Source of the DNA: Streptomyces violaceusniger
GTDB lineage: Bacteria; Actinomycetota; Actinomycetes; Streptomycetales; Streptomycetaceae
Direction of reading: 5' to 3'
Assembly: GCA_005405945.1 (NCBI GenBank)
Contig: BJHW01000001.1
Coordinates: 744,001-808,000, forward strand
Length of the DNA stretch: 64,000 nucleotides
In this document: positions 11,675 through 23,641 of the stretch, piece after piece
Numbering within the stretch: the first letter of the stretch is position 1
Layout of the letters: each line of letters begins with the position of its first letter
Notes under the pieces: generated by a model
The model's database searches: none
What the model saw: the letters and a program-made list of their open reading frames with translations, nothing else
What the model was told of the DNA's origin: nothing
Program-made: the position numbers and the translations under genes

Positions 11675-13630
11675 TCAAGCGCGCCCGTGCGGCATACGGT
11701 GTCGTACAGCGGTGGCGATTCTGACGGCGGCCTCCCGCCCCTCGGCGATCGCGTGCGCCACACGTCGCGGAACCACGGCGTCGCCAACCGTCAGTACCAG
11801 AGGGACGGCGTAGTCCAGGGCGCCGCGCGGACGGCGCTCCCCCACCACGACGACCCGGTCCGCGGGCACGGTGGTGGCCCCTCCGGAGGTCCGGTGAGCG
11901 ACGGTGACGCCGTCGGGGCTGATGCCGGTCGCCGTGCACAGCGGCAGGATCTCAAGTTCGCAGGTGCCCGACAGACGTTCCAGCAACTGGACGCGGCTCT
12001 CGGGCGGGATCGCCCCGGCGAAGGCCGTTCCCGGCGTGACGAATGTGATGCGGGGAACTCCTGCGGCAACGGCCAGTTCTGCGACATCGCACCCCGGCCA
12101 CCAGCCGAACCCGTCGTCGGCCACGACCACATGCGCGGCACCGGCCAGCGACGGAACTCCCCGCGCCAGCGCGACCGACGAGGCCATGGCACCGGCTTCC
12201 AGCAGCGGCGATGTCTCCACCGCGCCCGTGGCCAGCACCACGGCGTCGAATCCTTCGAGTTCGGCACCCGGCTCCGCGGTCTGCCCCAGACGTACGTCGA
12301 CACTCGCGGCGGACAGCCCCCGTTCGTAGAAGCCGAGCAGCGCGGCCCAACCGGCGCGATGGGGCGCCAGAGCTGCCGTGGCGAGCTGTCCGCCCAGCCG
12401 GTCGGCGGCCTCGTAGAGGACGACGTCCGCCACCCCGGCGTGGGCGAGACTCAGCGCGCACTCCAGGCCCGCGGGTCCCGCCCCCACGACGGCGACGCGC
12501 TCTCCGGTGGCGCGTGCCGGATCCCACGCGCGCACCAGCGGTGCGGCGGGCCGACGCGGTTCCCCGGGCGGCGCGAGGTCCGGGTTGACCACGCACAGCA
12601 GCACTGGGTCGAACGTCCGGCAGTCCTCGTTGCAGGCCACGCAGGGCCGGACCTCCGTCGCACGGCCGGTGAGCACCTTGCGCGGCAGGTCCGGGTCGGC
12701 GATGAGTGCGCGCGCCATCCCCACCAGGTCGGCTCCGGCCGCCAGGGCGTCGCCGATCGAGGCCGCGGTACGGAAGGCATGGGACGCCACGAGCGGCCGG
12801 GTGACAAGTGGCCGCAGACGCGCCAGATCGTCCAGCACCGGCGGCCTTTCGGTGGCCATGTCACGGACGTACGTGGTCCGCACCCCGACGGTCACGTTGA
12901 CGTAGTCGACCAGCGGATCCACGGCAGGCAGCAGCTCGGCCAGCTCGTCCGGCCTCAGCGCCACGTCCTCCGAGGCGTCGACGCTGAAACGGATGCCCAG
13001 CAACGCGCCGGCCGACAGCCCGCGAATCGCGGCGATCACCCGCTCCAGTACCTCGAACCCGTCATCGCGTGGGTTCGTGCGCGGCGAGAGGAACTGCTCC
13101 AGCAGATAGCCGTGCGCGGCGTGCAATTCGATGCCGTCGAACCCCGCCTCCAAGGCGTGGGCGGACGATACCCGGAACGCCTCCACCACCTCGTCGATCT
13201 CGCCGCCGCGCAGGGCACGCGGCGCCGTCGGCTCACGGGGAGAGCGTACGGCCGAGGGAGCGACCGGGGCGTAGTACGACTGCGCGCCGAGCGTCTCCCG
13301 GCCAAGGTGAACAAGCTGGCAGACGGCGACAGCGCCTTCGGCGTGCATGGCCGCCACCCGCTCCCGCAGCGGACCCACCGCCTCCGGGCGATGGAGCTGA
13401 AGGATGTTCCCCTGCCGCGGCGCGGACTCCGGCGCCACCGTCGTACCGCCGCAGACCAGCAGCGCCGCGCCACCGGCCGCCAGACGGCCCCAGTACTCGG
13501 CGTCGCCGCCAACCGGCAGCCCGTCCCGTATGAAACCGCTGGCATGGGCCGTGGCGACCAGCCGGTTCCGCAGCGTCGACGAACCGATGACCAGCGGCGC
13601 GGCGGCCAAGGGAAGAGGTGAGGCGGCCAT
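11675..13630 (-). CDS. Old Yellow Enzyme family FMN/FAD/4Fe-4S oxidoreductase (2,4-dienoyl-CoA reductase type)
   Basis: 651 residues with the full architecture of 2,4-dienoyl-CoA reductase and trimethylamine dehydrogenase relatives. An N-terminal FMN TIM barrel contains the active-site stretch HAAHGYLLEQFLSP at about residues 179-192. Next come cysteines spaced CxxCxxxC with a fourth Cys nine residues on, around residues 330-350, for a 4Fe-4S cluster. The FAD/NAD module VVGAGPAGLE follows near residue 390. It probably passes electrons from NAD(P)H to an enone or enoyl substrate. Its stop is 107 nt from the MDR reductase, and its start is 30 nt from the end of the GMC gene, so GMC and OYE are very likely co-transcribed. 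No frame problem was seen. Confidence 0.9.
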   Translation of the reverse strand: MAASPLPLAAAPLVIGSSTLRNRLVATAHASGFIRDGLPVGGDAEYWGRLAAGGAALLVCGGTTVAPESAPRQGNILQLHRPEAVGPLRERVAAMHAEGAVAVCQLVHLGRETLGAQSYYAPVAPSAVRSPREPTAPRALRGGEIDEVVEAFRVSSAHALEAGFDGIELHAAHGYLLEQFLSPRTNPRDDGFEVLERVIAAIRGLSAGALLGIRFSVDASEDVALRPDELAELLPAVDPLVDYVNVTVGVRTTYVRDMATERPPVLDDLARLRPLVTRPLVASHAFRTAASIGDALAAGADLVGMARALIADPDLPRKVLTGRATEVRPCVACNEDCRTFDPVLLCVVNPDLAPPGEPRRPAAPLVRAWDPARATGERVAVVGAGPAGLECALSLAHAGVADVVLYEAADRLGGQLATAALAPHRAGWAALLGFYERGLSAASVDVRLGQTAEPGAELEGFDAVVLATGAVETSPLLEAGAMASSVALARGVPSLAGAAHVVVADDGFGWWPGCDVAELAVAAGVPRITFVTPGTAFAGAIPPESRVQLLERLSGTCELEILPLCTATGISPDGVTVAHRTSGGATTVPADRVVVVGERRPRGALDYAVPLVLTVGDAVVPRRVAHAIAEGREAAVRIATAVRHRMPHGRA

Positions 13631-13659
13631 GGGCCCTCCGGCATCGGTCGTGATCGTGA

Positions 13660-15306
13660 CTACGCTGGGGTGACGGCGCTCTCGCCCGCGATGGGACCGG
13701 CGAGGCGCCCGCGGATGAGGTCCGACAGCCGTTCCGCGGCAGCGATGGTCGGCAGGTTCGTGTTGGCCCGCGGCACTTCCGGGAACACGGAGGCGTCGGC
13801 GACCCAGAGTCCGTCGACGCCGATGACGCGGCCGGACGGATCGACCACCGCACGGGGGTCGTCGGGCGCGCCCATGCGGCAGGTTCCGCAGATGTGGCCG
13901 GTGTCGCCGATGGTCTCCATCAGCCAGCGGTCGACCGTCGCGTCGTCGGACAGCGCGTCGAGGCCCCGGCCGGCGATGTCGATGGCGATGTGTTCGAAGG
14001 CGGTGTCGAACGGTCCGCTGCGCAGCAACTCCACGCAGCGTTTGACACCGTCACGCATCCGGACGAGGTCCGCGGGGTGGCTCAGCAGATCCTGGTCCAT
14101 CACCGGATGCACATCGGGGTCCGCGGAGGCCAGGCGCAGCACGCCGCGCGAGAACTGCTGGTTCGCCCAGAGACAGAGCAGGCCGGGACCGCCCGCGATG
14201 TGGCCGCCGCCTGCGCCGCCCCAGGTTCCGCCGGTGCCTTCCGCGACGAGATGCGAGTCGCCGGGGTCCGGCAGGGCGAGCGTCTGGTTGATCGAGGCGA
14301 TCATCATGTCGTTCTCACCCGCTCCCTGAAGTCCGGAGGAGTAGCGCAGACAGCAGTTGGTCTGCCGGGCATCCACATGGGGATGCCTCCCGGGCCGGGC
14401 GTACAGCCAGAACAGCGCCAGAGGATGTTCCTGCATCCCCTCACCGACCGGGAGCGCCGCCACCGGGCCGTCCGGCCCGATACCGGACCGCAGCAGGATC
14501 GCCGGAGAGTGCACCGCTCCGGCGCACAGGACGACGTGCTGGGCACGGACTTCCGTCCAGTCGTTCCCCCGGCGCAGCCGCACCCCAACGGCCCTGCCGC
14601 CCTCGACGAGCACCGTGTCCACCGTCGCGCAGCCGAACACCCGCAGGTTGGGGCGCTGTCGGGCCGGCTCGAGGTAACCGTCGTTGGTCGTGACCCGCGC
14701 ACCGTCGCGGGAGCTGATGGCGTACGGCGAGACGCCGGTCCCCGTCGGCCCGTTGTGGTCGTCACACCAGGCATGGCCCTGTCCCAGCGCGGCCTCGGCG
14801 AGCGCGTGGTCGGCAGGGCCCCAGTCCTCGCGGCCGAGCCGCTGCACCGGTATGGGTCCGTGATCGCCGTGGTGAGGGCGGTCGCCGAAGTCCGCGTCGC
14901 TCTCCATGCGTCGCAGGTACGGCAGCATGTCCGCGTACGACCAGCCGGGACAGCCGTACGCCGCCCACCGGTCGTAGTCGTCCGGCATGGCCCGGCAGGC
15001 GATCATGCCGTTGACCGACGACGATCCGCCGAGGCCCCGTCCGCGCACATGCGGCCGCGGCGCCTGGGCGCGGCTGCGCCGTGACGTAAGACCCGGCCAC
15101 TGGAACTCCGCGCAGGCCGTCCCGTCCAACGCCCGCCAGCCGTTCATACTGCGCAACTGCGGTGGAGCGTCGGCGGACCGCCAGTCGCGCCCCGCCTCCA
15201 GGAGCACGACCTCGCTGGCCGGATCCTCGCTCAGACGCGCCGCCAGCACGCTCCCGGCACTGCCACCACCGACGACCGCCCAGTCGGCCTCCACTGTCGG
15301 CGTCAT
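13660..15306 (-). CDS. GMC family FAD oxidoreductase (choline dehydrogenase-like)
   Basis: 548 residues. The N-terminal FAD fold VVGGGSAGSVLAARLSE, the glycine-rich GGSSSVNGM signature 1 near residue 95, GAVHSPAILLRSGIGP signature 2 near residue 265, and a C-terminal GTCRMG block with the catalytic-site region are all present. Such enzymes oxidise alcohols or sugars using FAD. An upstream GTG at 15327 is possible, but the ATG at 15306 has GGAGGT about 9 nt before it and matches the usual N-terminus, so it is preferred. It is the first gene of the minus-strand redox block. A palindrome about 180 nt upstream and a broken MarR gene next to it suggest it was once under MarR control. Confidence 0.9.
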   Translation of the reverse strand: MTPTVEADWAVVGGGSAGSVLAARLSEDPASEVVLLEAGRDWRSADAPPQLRSMNGWRALDGTACAEFQWPGLTSRRSRAQAPRPHVRGRGLGGSSSVNGMIACRAMPDDYDRWAAYGCPGWSYADMLPYLRRMESDADFGDRPHHGDHGPIPVQRLGREDWGPADHALAEAALGQGHAWCDDHNGPTGTGVSPYAISSRDGARVTTNDGYLEPARQRPNLRVFGCATVDTVLVEGGRAVGVRLRRGNDWTEVRAQHVVLCAGAVHSPAILLRSGIGPDGPVAALPVGEGMQEHPLALFWLYARPGRHPHVDARQTNCCLRYSSGLQGAGENDMMIASINQTLALPDPGDSHLVAEGTGGTWGGAGGGHIAGGPGLLCLWANQQFSRGVLRLASADPDVHPVMDQDLLSHPADLVRMRDGVKRCVELLRSGPFDTAFEHIAIDIAGRGLDALSDDATVDRWLMETIGDTGHICGTCRMGAPDDPRAVVDPSGRVIGVDGLWVADASVFPEVPRANTNLPTIAAAERLSDLIRGRLAGPIAGESAVTPA

Positions 15307-15488
15307 GGTGCCCCCACCTCCATCCACACGCTGGACATCGTCACCTCGTCGAGCGAAGGATCCGTCAACTGGGTGGACATGCGCGGCTCCCCTTGGTGCG
15401 ACGCTGCGTGCGGTCGGTCAGGTCGGACAGCCGTAGGGGTCGTCGTCCCACGGCGACCCGGGCGCCGGATCGCGCACCCAAGACAGAG

Positions 15489-15505
15489 ATTGAACTAACT
15501 TCAAT
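15489..15505. promoter_or_regulatory. MarR-type palindrome upstream of the GMC/OYE operon
   Basis: ATTGAACTAACTTCAAT is a 6-bp perfect inverted repeat with a 5-bp spacer, the size and form of a MarR operator. It sits between the start of the GMC gene at 15306 and the conserved part of the decayed MarR gene at 15565-15777. Confidence 0.45.
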
Positions 15506-15564
15506 TCTGCGGAGAGCGTACTGCCCCGGACGGAAGAGCGGCAAGACTCGTGACGGACATTGCT

Positions 15565-15777
15565 CATGCCGGTGACATTGGTCCTGTCACGGCCGAGAGT
15601 GGTGGCCAGTTCACTGAAGGACGGCCGATCGGAGGTCAGGACGCACAGCAGCTGGGCCTGCTGAGTGGTCAGGCCGAACTCGCGCCCGATGAGCACGTAG
15701 AGGGCGGCGGCCTCGCGGTGCGGCGTACTCCCACGGCCGACCACCGTGGAGTGCCGACTCAGGGCCGCGGAGTCATT
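15565..15777 (-). pseudogene. MarR-family regulator, truncated in the winged-helix domain
   Basis: The reading frame shows an N-terminal helix, then the winged helix-turn-helix start: FGLTTQQAQLLCVL, PSFSELATTLGRDRTNV and the TGM that precedes the wing. Immediately after TGM at 15565 the similarity stops and the frame runs into unrelated residues as far as a stop at 15418. Intact MarR proteins continue with the wing and two dimerisation helices, about 70 more residues, so the repressor cannot be functional. The upstream part of the same frame belongs to a transposase scrap. Confidence 0.65.
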
Positions 15778-15906
15778 TCGCGGGGGAGGGGCCCGCTCGC
15801 TCGGACCTCGGCGCCACGGACCTGCTGCGCCCCGGTGTGACCACCGACGGCCTGCGCCCCGACCACCGCGAACCACTTCCCGCCGACGCGGCAGGCCAGT
15901 GTGATG

Positions 15907-15987
15907 CGGCCGGTGGCGGCGGTGCAGCTCACCGATGGCAGTGCCGTCGGCGATGTCGAAGGCGGCGAACAGGCTGGTGCCCACTCA
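15907..15987 (-). pseudogene. IS630-type transposase fragment
   Basis: About 26 residues reading TSLFAAFDIADGTAIGEL then HRRHR closely resemble the segment of IS630 transposases that follows the second catalytic Asp region. Nothing upstream or downstream continues the protein, and no inverted repeats were found. The alpha/beta hydrolase gene ends at the same point, so the fragment abuts or slightly overlaps its stop. This is a small remnant only. Confidence 0.5.
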
Positions 15988-16680
15988 GCCGTGAACGGCG
16001 TTGAGGACGGCGGCGAGCTTTCCTGGAGCGCTGATCATTGCCATGTGCCCAGTGTCGAGATCGATGACCTCCGCCCGGAGCAGCGCGATGGATCGCTGCT
16101 GGAATTCCTCGACGTAACACTGGTCCCGGGTCAGGTGCACATACGTCCGCGGGATGTCCCGCCGGTAGCCTCTCAGGTTCACGGGCTCGCTCAGCAGAGC
16201 GGCCGAATCGTCGGCCAGTCGGCTCAGAGCTGACGCGGCGGTCGCCTCGTCCATGTCGTTGCACAGCATCGCGACAGCACCCACGCGGGCCTGGTGGTAG
16301 ACCCCAGCGGTGATGGACTGCTCGACCAGCTCACGCACGCCGGGATCAATCTGGTCGAGCACCCGGGACCCGTCGGGAGGTACGACGGCCGACACGAGGA
16401 CGACCTGCCGGATTCGTTCGGGTATGCGGTCGAGGACGAGCGGCACGGTGACTCCCGCGAAGGAGTGGCCGACCAGCACCACGTCCCGCAAGTCCTTCGC
16501 CTCGACGTCCTCGCGGACGGCGTCGGCGCAGTCCGCGAGAGTGACCGTGCCGAGTGCGACGTCAGCCCTCGTCCCGCGCCCCGGAAGGTCGACTGCCAGC
16601 GCTTCCGCGCTCAAGTAAGGAATCAACTCGTCCCAGCAGTCCGCGCCGAAACCGGCACCGTGAATGAGAACGAAAGACAT
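15985..16680 (-). CDS. Alpha/beta hydrolase (esterase EstC / salicylate esterase-like)
   Basis: 231 residues, typical for small alpha/beta hydrolases. The oxyanion strand FVLIHGAG at the N-terminus, nucleophile elbow GHSFAG near residue 80 and catalytic His in DTGHMAMI near the C-terminus are visible. The ATG at 16680 is chosen over the upstream start at 16707 because GGGAGG lies 6 nt before it and translation then begins directly at the first beta strand. No signal peptide. Its 3' end abuts an IS630 fragment. The natural substrate is unknown. Confidence 0.88.
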   Translation of the reverse strand: MSFVLIHGAGFGADCWDELIPYLSAEALAVDLPGRGTRADVALGTVTLADCADAVREDVEAKDLRDVVLVGHSFAGVTVPLVLDRIPERIRQVVLVSAVVPPDGSRVLDQIDPGVRELVEQSITAGVYHQARVGAVAMLCNDMDEATAASALSRLADDSAALLSEPVNLRGYRRDIPRTYVHLTRDQCYVEEFQQRSIALLRAEVIDLDTGHMAMISAPGKLAAVLNAVHG

Positions 16681-16713
16681 ACGCGACCTCCCAGACCATA
16701 ACGGCAACTTTAA

Positions 16714-16723
16714 CTGAATTCAG
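16714..16723. promoter_or_regulatory. 10-bp palindrome upstream of the hydrolase
   Basis: CTGAATTCAG is a perfect palindrome 34-43 nt upstream of the hydrolase ATG, in an AT-rich patch unusual for this genome. It could be an operator or promoter element. Confidence 0.3.
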
Positions 16724-16861
16724 ATCGACCTCCTAGGGTTTCCGATGGCCGGCCCCGTGACGTGAACGCCGCGAGGAAATTCCTGGCTGCCGGACGGGCA
16801 GCGCCGGTCCGTGGAGCCGACTGGCGTGTGCGGACGAGCATCATGCGTTGGGCGGTCGGCC

Positions 16862-17656
16862 TTATGGCACCAACGCGATGCCCCCGTCGACGCGCAGATC
16901 GATTCCGTTGATGTAGCCGGCCGGCGGGCTGGCGAGAAACGCGACCGCTGCCGAGATATCCGCCGCGGTGCCGAGCCTGCCCGCCGGGTTCGGGGCATAC
17001 TCCGCCACCACCAGCGGTTCCAGCTCCGTCCATCGCTCCGGCCAGCCTCGCGCGGCCGCTCCGTCCTCGAACATCCGCCGCATGCCGTCCGTGACGATGA
17101 CACCGGGGCTCACCGTGTTCGCGGTGATGCCGGATCCGGCCAGATGCCGGGCCAGGCTGGTCGTCATGTTGACCACCGCCGCCTTCGCCGCCGAATACTC
17201 GACCATGTTCGGCAACGGAGTCGTCGCGGCCCGGCTGCCCACATTGACCACCCTTCCCCAGCCGCGCTCGCGCATCTGAGGCACCAGGGCCCGGATCATC
17301 CGCACCGCGGACACCACGTTCCCGTTCACGGCATCCAGCCACAGCGCCGGCTCGGCGGTCTCCCAGTCGTGCTCGGCGAAGGGGCCGGCGTTGTTGACCA
17401 ATATCTCCACGCCCCACTCCCGGGCCCGCTCGGCCACCGTCTCGGCGGCAGCGTCATCAGCGAGGTCCCCCAGCACGACGTCCACCACCCCGCCGACGGC
17501 ACGGAGCCGCTCCGCGACGTCGCCGACACGCACGGGGTCGCGACCGTGCACCAGCACGGCGCACCCCTCGTCGACCAGCCGCCGGGCCACCGCGGCACCG
17601 ATACCGCCGCTGCTCCCCGTCACCATCGCCCGTCGTCCCGCAAGCTCCAGGTCCAT
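16862..17656 (-). CDS. Short-chain dehydrogenase/reductase (SDR)
   Basis: 264 residues, classical SDR length. The cofactor motif TGSSGGIG near residue 12, NNAG near residue 90, the catalytic Ser in NVGSRA and YSAAK active-site Tyr/Lys near residue 157 are all present. The ATG at 17656 is the proper start. An earlier in-frame start at 17755 would add a tail across the CebR-like box. The box at 17714-17727 lies 58 nt upstream and divergent from the PL9 gene, so this gene may share sugar-responsive repression. Substrate unknown. Confidence 0.9.
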   Translation of the reverse strand: MDLELAGRRAMVTGSSGGIGAAVARRLVDEGCAVLVHGRDPVRVGDVAERLRAVGGVVDVVLGDLADDAAAETVAERAREWGVEILVNNAGPFAEHDWETAEPALWLDAVNGNVVSAVRMIRALVPQMRERGWGRVVNVGSRAATTPLPNMVEYSAAKAAVVNMTTSLARHLAGSGITANTVSPGVIVTDGMRRMFEDGAAARGWPERWTELEPLVVAEYAPNPAGRLGTAADISAAVAFLASPPAGYINGIDLRVDGGIALVP

Positions 17657-17713
17657 ACTCCGCACGCTAGACCACGCCTGTGACAACGGCGCCGGCGAAG
17701 AGGACCGAGAGGG

Positions 17714-17727
17714 TGGGAGCGCTCCCA
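17714..17727. promoter_or_regulatory. CebR/LacI-type operator TGGGAGCGCTCCCA
   Basis: A perfect 14-bp palindrome identical to the operator described for the cellobiose repressor CebR in Streptomyces. It sits between the divergent SDR and PL9-like lyase genes, 58 nt from the former start and about 230 nt from the latter. The only LacI protein in this window is 20 kb away, so the regulator is probably encoded elsewhere. Confidence 0.65.
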
Positions 17728-17790
17728 ACCCGCCACTGTAACGGGCACACGACAAGCCGGGAAGACCAACCGCCGTCTTGGTGAGGGACG

Positions 17791-17819
17791 TTGACGCCTC
17801 TGAAAGCGCTTGCTAATTT
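17791..17819 (+). promoter_or_regulatory. Sigma70-like promoter with a LacI-type operator in the spacer, for the PL9-like lyase
   Basis: TTGACG at 17791-17796, a 17-bp spacer and TAATTT at 17814-17819 form a good vegetative promoter. The spacer contains TGAAAGCGCTTGCT (17801-17814), built on the palindrome AAGCGCTT, the core of LacI-family and catabolite operators. A bound repressor there would block polymerase. The 5' untranslated region would be about 135 nt. Confidence 0.6.
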
Positions 17820-17959
17820 TCCGACTCGCATTGCCACACCGTCACCCGTCACATCCCGTTCACCTCTGGGCTCTGACGATGGGGAAGGGTCAGCAATCGC
17901 TCTCATGTGCTGTCTGTCGTCTCCACGGCAGCTCCCCCACATCAGGAGGTCTCAGCGCC

Positions 17960-19171
17960 ATGAAGCACTCTCGGACATTCCCTCGCACCCTCGTCGCCGC
18001 GGCGGCGGTCCTGGTCGCGTCGGCGGGTCTGCTCGCCGTCCATCCGCCCGCCTCACGGGCGCAATCCGCCTCCTTCGACGCCGACGACTTGTTCGTGTCG
18101 CCGAAGGGCAGTGCCGACGCCCCCGGGACGGAGTCCTCTCCGACCACACTCGCCTCGGCGATCACCCGTATCACCCCGGGCGGCACGATCTACGTGCGCG
18201 GCGGGGCCTACAACCTCTCGCAGACGGTCACCATCGCACCGGGCAACAACGGCACGTCGAGCGCCCGCAAGGAGCTGGTCGCCTACCCCGGCGAGACCCC
18301 GGTGCTGAACTTCTCGGCCATGAGCGAGGATTCGGCGAACCGCGGGCTCGCCCTCAACGGGTCGTTCTGGCACGTCTCCGGCATCACCGTCGAACGCGCC
18401 GGTGACAACGGAATCTTCGTCGGTGGCAGCAACAACGTCATCGAGCGCACGGTGACCCGCTTCAACCGTGACACCGGGCTCCAGATCTCCCGCATCGCCT
18501 CCAGCACCCCGCAGAGCCAGTGGCCGTCGAACAACCTCGTCGTGAGTTCGGAGTCGCATGACAACGCCGACTCCGACGGCGAGGACGCCGATGGATTCGC
18601 CGCGAAGCTCACGGTCGGCTCCGGGAACGTGTTCCGCTACGACGTGTCCCACAACAACATCGACGACGGCTGGGACCTCTACACCAAGAAGGACACCGGC
18701 CCCATCGGCCCGGTGACCATCGAGGACTCCCTCGCCTACGGCAACGGCACCCTCTCGGACGGCACCCAGAACTCCAACGGCGACCGCAACGGCTACAAGC
18801 TCGGCGGCTCGGACATCGCCGTCGACCACGTCATCCGGCGGAGCATCGCCTACCACAACGGCAAGCACGGCTTCACCTACAACAGCAACCCCGGCCATAT
18901 GTCGGTGTCGGGCAACGTCGGCATCGACAACGGGCAGCGCAACTTCTCGTTCGACGGCGGCACTTCGGTGTTCCGGGACAACGCGTCGTGCCGCGCCGGC
19001 AGCAGCGGGACGAAGGACCGCATCATCGGTGACGCCGACGGTTCGAACCAGTTCTGGTCCGGGACGAACGGATCCCGGTGCTCGTCCTACGCCGGCGCGC
19101 TGAAGTGGTCCTTCGCCGCGGACGGCAGCCTCCGCGTGAGCTTCGGCGGCCAGGCCCCAGGGCATTCCTGA
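17960..19171 (+). CDS. Secreted parallel beta-helix protein, pectate lyase family 9-like
   Basis: 403 residues with a Sec signal peptide (positive HSR start, hydrophobic run, cleavage around ASRAQS, residues 1-36) and then repeated right-handed beta-helix rungs. Features fit polysaccharide lyase family 9 and exopolygalacturonate-lyase-like proteins: an early DLFVSPKGSADAPG segment, LALNGSFWHVSGIT, NNVIERTVTRFN, and the DADGFAAKL and NIDDGWDLYTK stretches that carry calcium-site acids in PL9. It probably degrades pectin or a related polyuronide outside the cell. The ATG at 17960 has AGGAGGT 9 nt upstream. It is controlled by LacI-type sites upstream and followed by another secreted protein. 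Confidence 0.8.
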   Translation: MKHSRTFPRTLVAAAAVLVASAGLLAVHPPASRAQSASFDADDLFVSPKGSADAPGTESSPTTLASAITRITPGGTIYVRGGAYNLSQTVTIAPGNNGTSSARKELVAYPGETPVLNFSAMSEDSANRGLALNGSFWHVSGITVERAGDNGIFVGGSNNVIERTVTRFNRDTGLQISRIASSTPQSQWPSNNLVVSSESHDNADSDGEDADGFAAKLTVGSGNVFRYDVSHNNIDDGWDLYTKKDTGPIGPVTIEDSLAYGNGTLSDGTQNSNGDRNGYKLGGSDIAVDHVIRRSIAYHNGKHGFTYNSNPGHMSVSGNVGIDNGQRNFSFDGGTSVFRDNASCRAGSSGTKDRIIGDADGSNQFWSGTNGSRCSSYAGALKWSFAADGSLRVSFGGQAPGHS

Positions 19172-19366
19172 TGACTCTTGGACACCGCCCCCTTCCAGTC
19201 GGCAGCGGTCGTCCGCGTTCAGCGCATCACAGCGGACCTTGGCCATCACGAAGTTGAGTGCCTGTCATATTTTGCCGTCGGAGCTCTTGTGAGAGGTACC
19301 CACCTTCATTACTTTCCAGTAAGTGGCGCCCGACGACGACAGACCCCCACCTCCGATGGAGTGACC

Positions 19367-20629
19367 ATGGCTCCCGAGCACCGTGGCTCCACCCGAATGC
19401 TGCTCTCCCTCGCCGCCGCCGTGGCGCTGGCCGTGACCGGTTCCACGGCGGTCAGCGCCTCCGCACAGCCGAAGTCGGCCGGCCTGCGGGAGGTGATGTT
19501 CGTGGGCAACAACTGGGACGGCACCGCCGACGTCATCAAATCCACCGGCGACTTGGCCAGGATCGGCCGGATCAACGTCATACCGGACAAGGACCAGCGG
19601 CTCACCGAGATCTACCTCAACCCCATCAAGCTCGCCTTCTTCCTGGGGATCCGGCTGGGGCCGGGTGAAGGACACGACCAGTTCGTGGACGACATGTACT
19701 CGACCCCTGACGGCTCGGCCATCGTCGTCTCCCGGCCCAGCTTCGCCGATGTGGTCTCGATCGACGTCGCGACGGGCAAGGTCAACTGGCGCTTCCCCGT
19801 GTCGGGGTTCCGCGCGGACCACATGGCCGTGTCCCCCGACGGCAAACGCGTCGCGGTGTCGGCTTCGACGTCGAACACGGTGCATGTCCTCGACATCGTG
19901 ACGGGGAAGCAGCTCGGTTCGTTCTCCGCCGGTGACAAGCCCCATGAGAACGTCTTCACCGACGGCGGCAAGTATCTCTGGAACATGTCGATCGGCGAGG
20001 TCAACACCGCCCTGGACGATCCGTCGATGGACTGGACGAAGGGCGACCGGCACATCACCGTGGTCGACGCGACCACGTATCGGCAGGTGAAGGTCATCGA
20101 CATGCGCGAACGGCTCGACGCTTTCGGCCGCAAGGACCTGTCCGACGCCGTCCGGCCCGTCGCCTTCACCCCCGACGAGTCCAAGCTCTACTTCCAGGTC
20201 TCCTTCTTCAACGGGTTCCTGGAGTACGACGTGGCCAAGGACAAGATCACCCGCGCGAAGACCCTCCCGAAGAACCCTGAGACCAGCGAGGACCGCACCA
20301 CCTGGGTCAACGACTCCCGCCACCACGGCCTGTCGATGAGCCCCGACGGCAAGAAGCTGTGCGTGGCCGGAACGATGGACGACTACGCGACCGTCGTGGA
20401 CCGGGAATCGCTCCAGGAGGGCCCTCTGGTGCCGACCTCGAAACCGTACTGGGCGACGGTGAGCGGCGACGGCACCGCGTGCGTCGTCTCCGAGAGCGGT
20501 GCCGACCGGGTCACCGCGATCGACTTCGCGACGGGCGAGAAGACCGCGTCCGTGTCGGTGGGCGACCACCCGCAGCGGGTGCGCATCGGCCATGTGGCCG
20601 CCGACTGGACCGGACCGTCGGGCTCGTAG
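19367..20629 (+). CDS. Secreted YncE-like (YVTN) beta-propeller protein
   Basis: 420 residues. A signal peptide runs to about the ASAQ cleavage site near residue 34, followed by repeats of the type SPDGKRVAVS, VLDIVTGKQLGS and SPDGKKLCVAG, typical of seven-bladed YncE/YVTN propellers. These are binding or scaffold proteins; no catalytic site is evident. The ATG at 19367 is preceded by GGAG 6 nt upstream. The longer frame from 19178 is rejected because it would hide the signal peptide. It may be co-transcribed with the lyase, although 195 nt separate them. Confidence 0.8.
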   Translation: MAPEHRGSTRMLLSLAAAVALAVTGSTAVSASAQPKSAGLREVMFVGNNWDGTADVIKSTGDLARIGRINVIPDKDQRLTEIYLNPIKLAFFLGIRLGPGEGHDQFVDDMYSTPDGSAIVVSRPSFADVVSIDVATGKVNWRFPVSGFRADHMAVSPDGKRVAVSASTSNTVHVLDIVTGKQLGSFSAGDKPHENVFTDGGKYLWNMSIGEVNTALDDPSMDWTKGDRHITVVDATTYRQVKVIDMRERLDAFGRKDLSDAVRPVAFTPDESKLYFQVSFFNGFLEYDVAKDKITRAKTLPKNPETSEDRTTWVNDSRHHGLSMSPDGKKLCVAGTMDDYATVVDRESLQEGPLVPTSKPYWATVSGDGTACVVSESGADRVTAIDFATGEKTASVSVGDHPQRVRIGHVAADWTGPSGS

Positions 20630-20664
20630 CGGTCTCTCGGCGCGTCGCGGCGCGCCGGTGGCCT

Positions 20665-20696
20665 GGCGGGGGCCGATGCGCCCTACGGCCCCCGCC
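20665..20696. terminator. Strong hairpin between convergent genes
   Basis: GGCGGGGGCCG (20665-20675) and CGGCCCCCGCC (20686-20696) form a perfect 11-bp stem with a 10-nt loop, between the plus-strand propeller gene and the minus-strand gdhA remnant. No U-tract, as usual for actinobacterial terminators. Confidence 0.6.
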
Positions 20697-20717
20697 TCGT
20701 CATGCCGACGGCGGTGC

Positions 20718-23641
<2,924 letters not shown>

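Noticed and set aside
15418-15984. 188-residue ORF as an intact MarR protein
   Set aside because: Only the middle part is MarR-like; the N-terminus is an IS630 transposase scrap and the C-terminus has no similarity.
19265-20593. 442-codon minus-strand ORF
   Set aside because: Antisense to the secreted beta-propeller gene, which has a signal peptide and repeat motifs; no protein family is recognisable on the minus strand.
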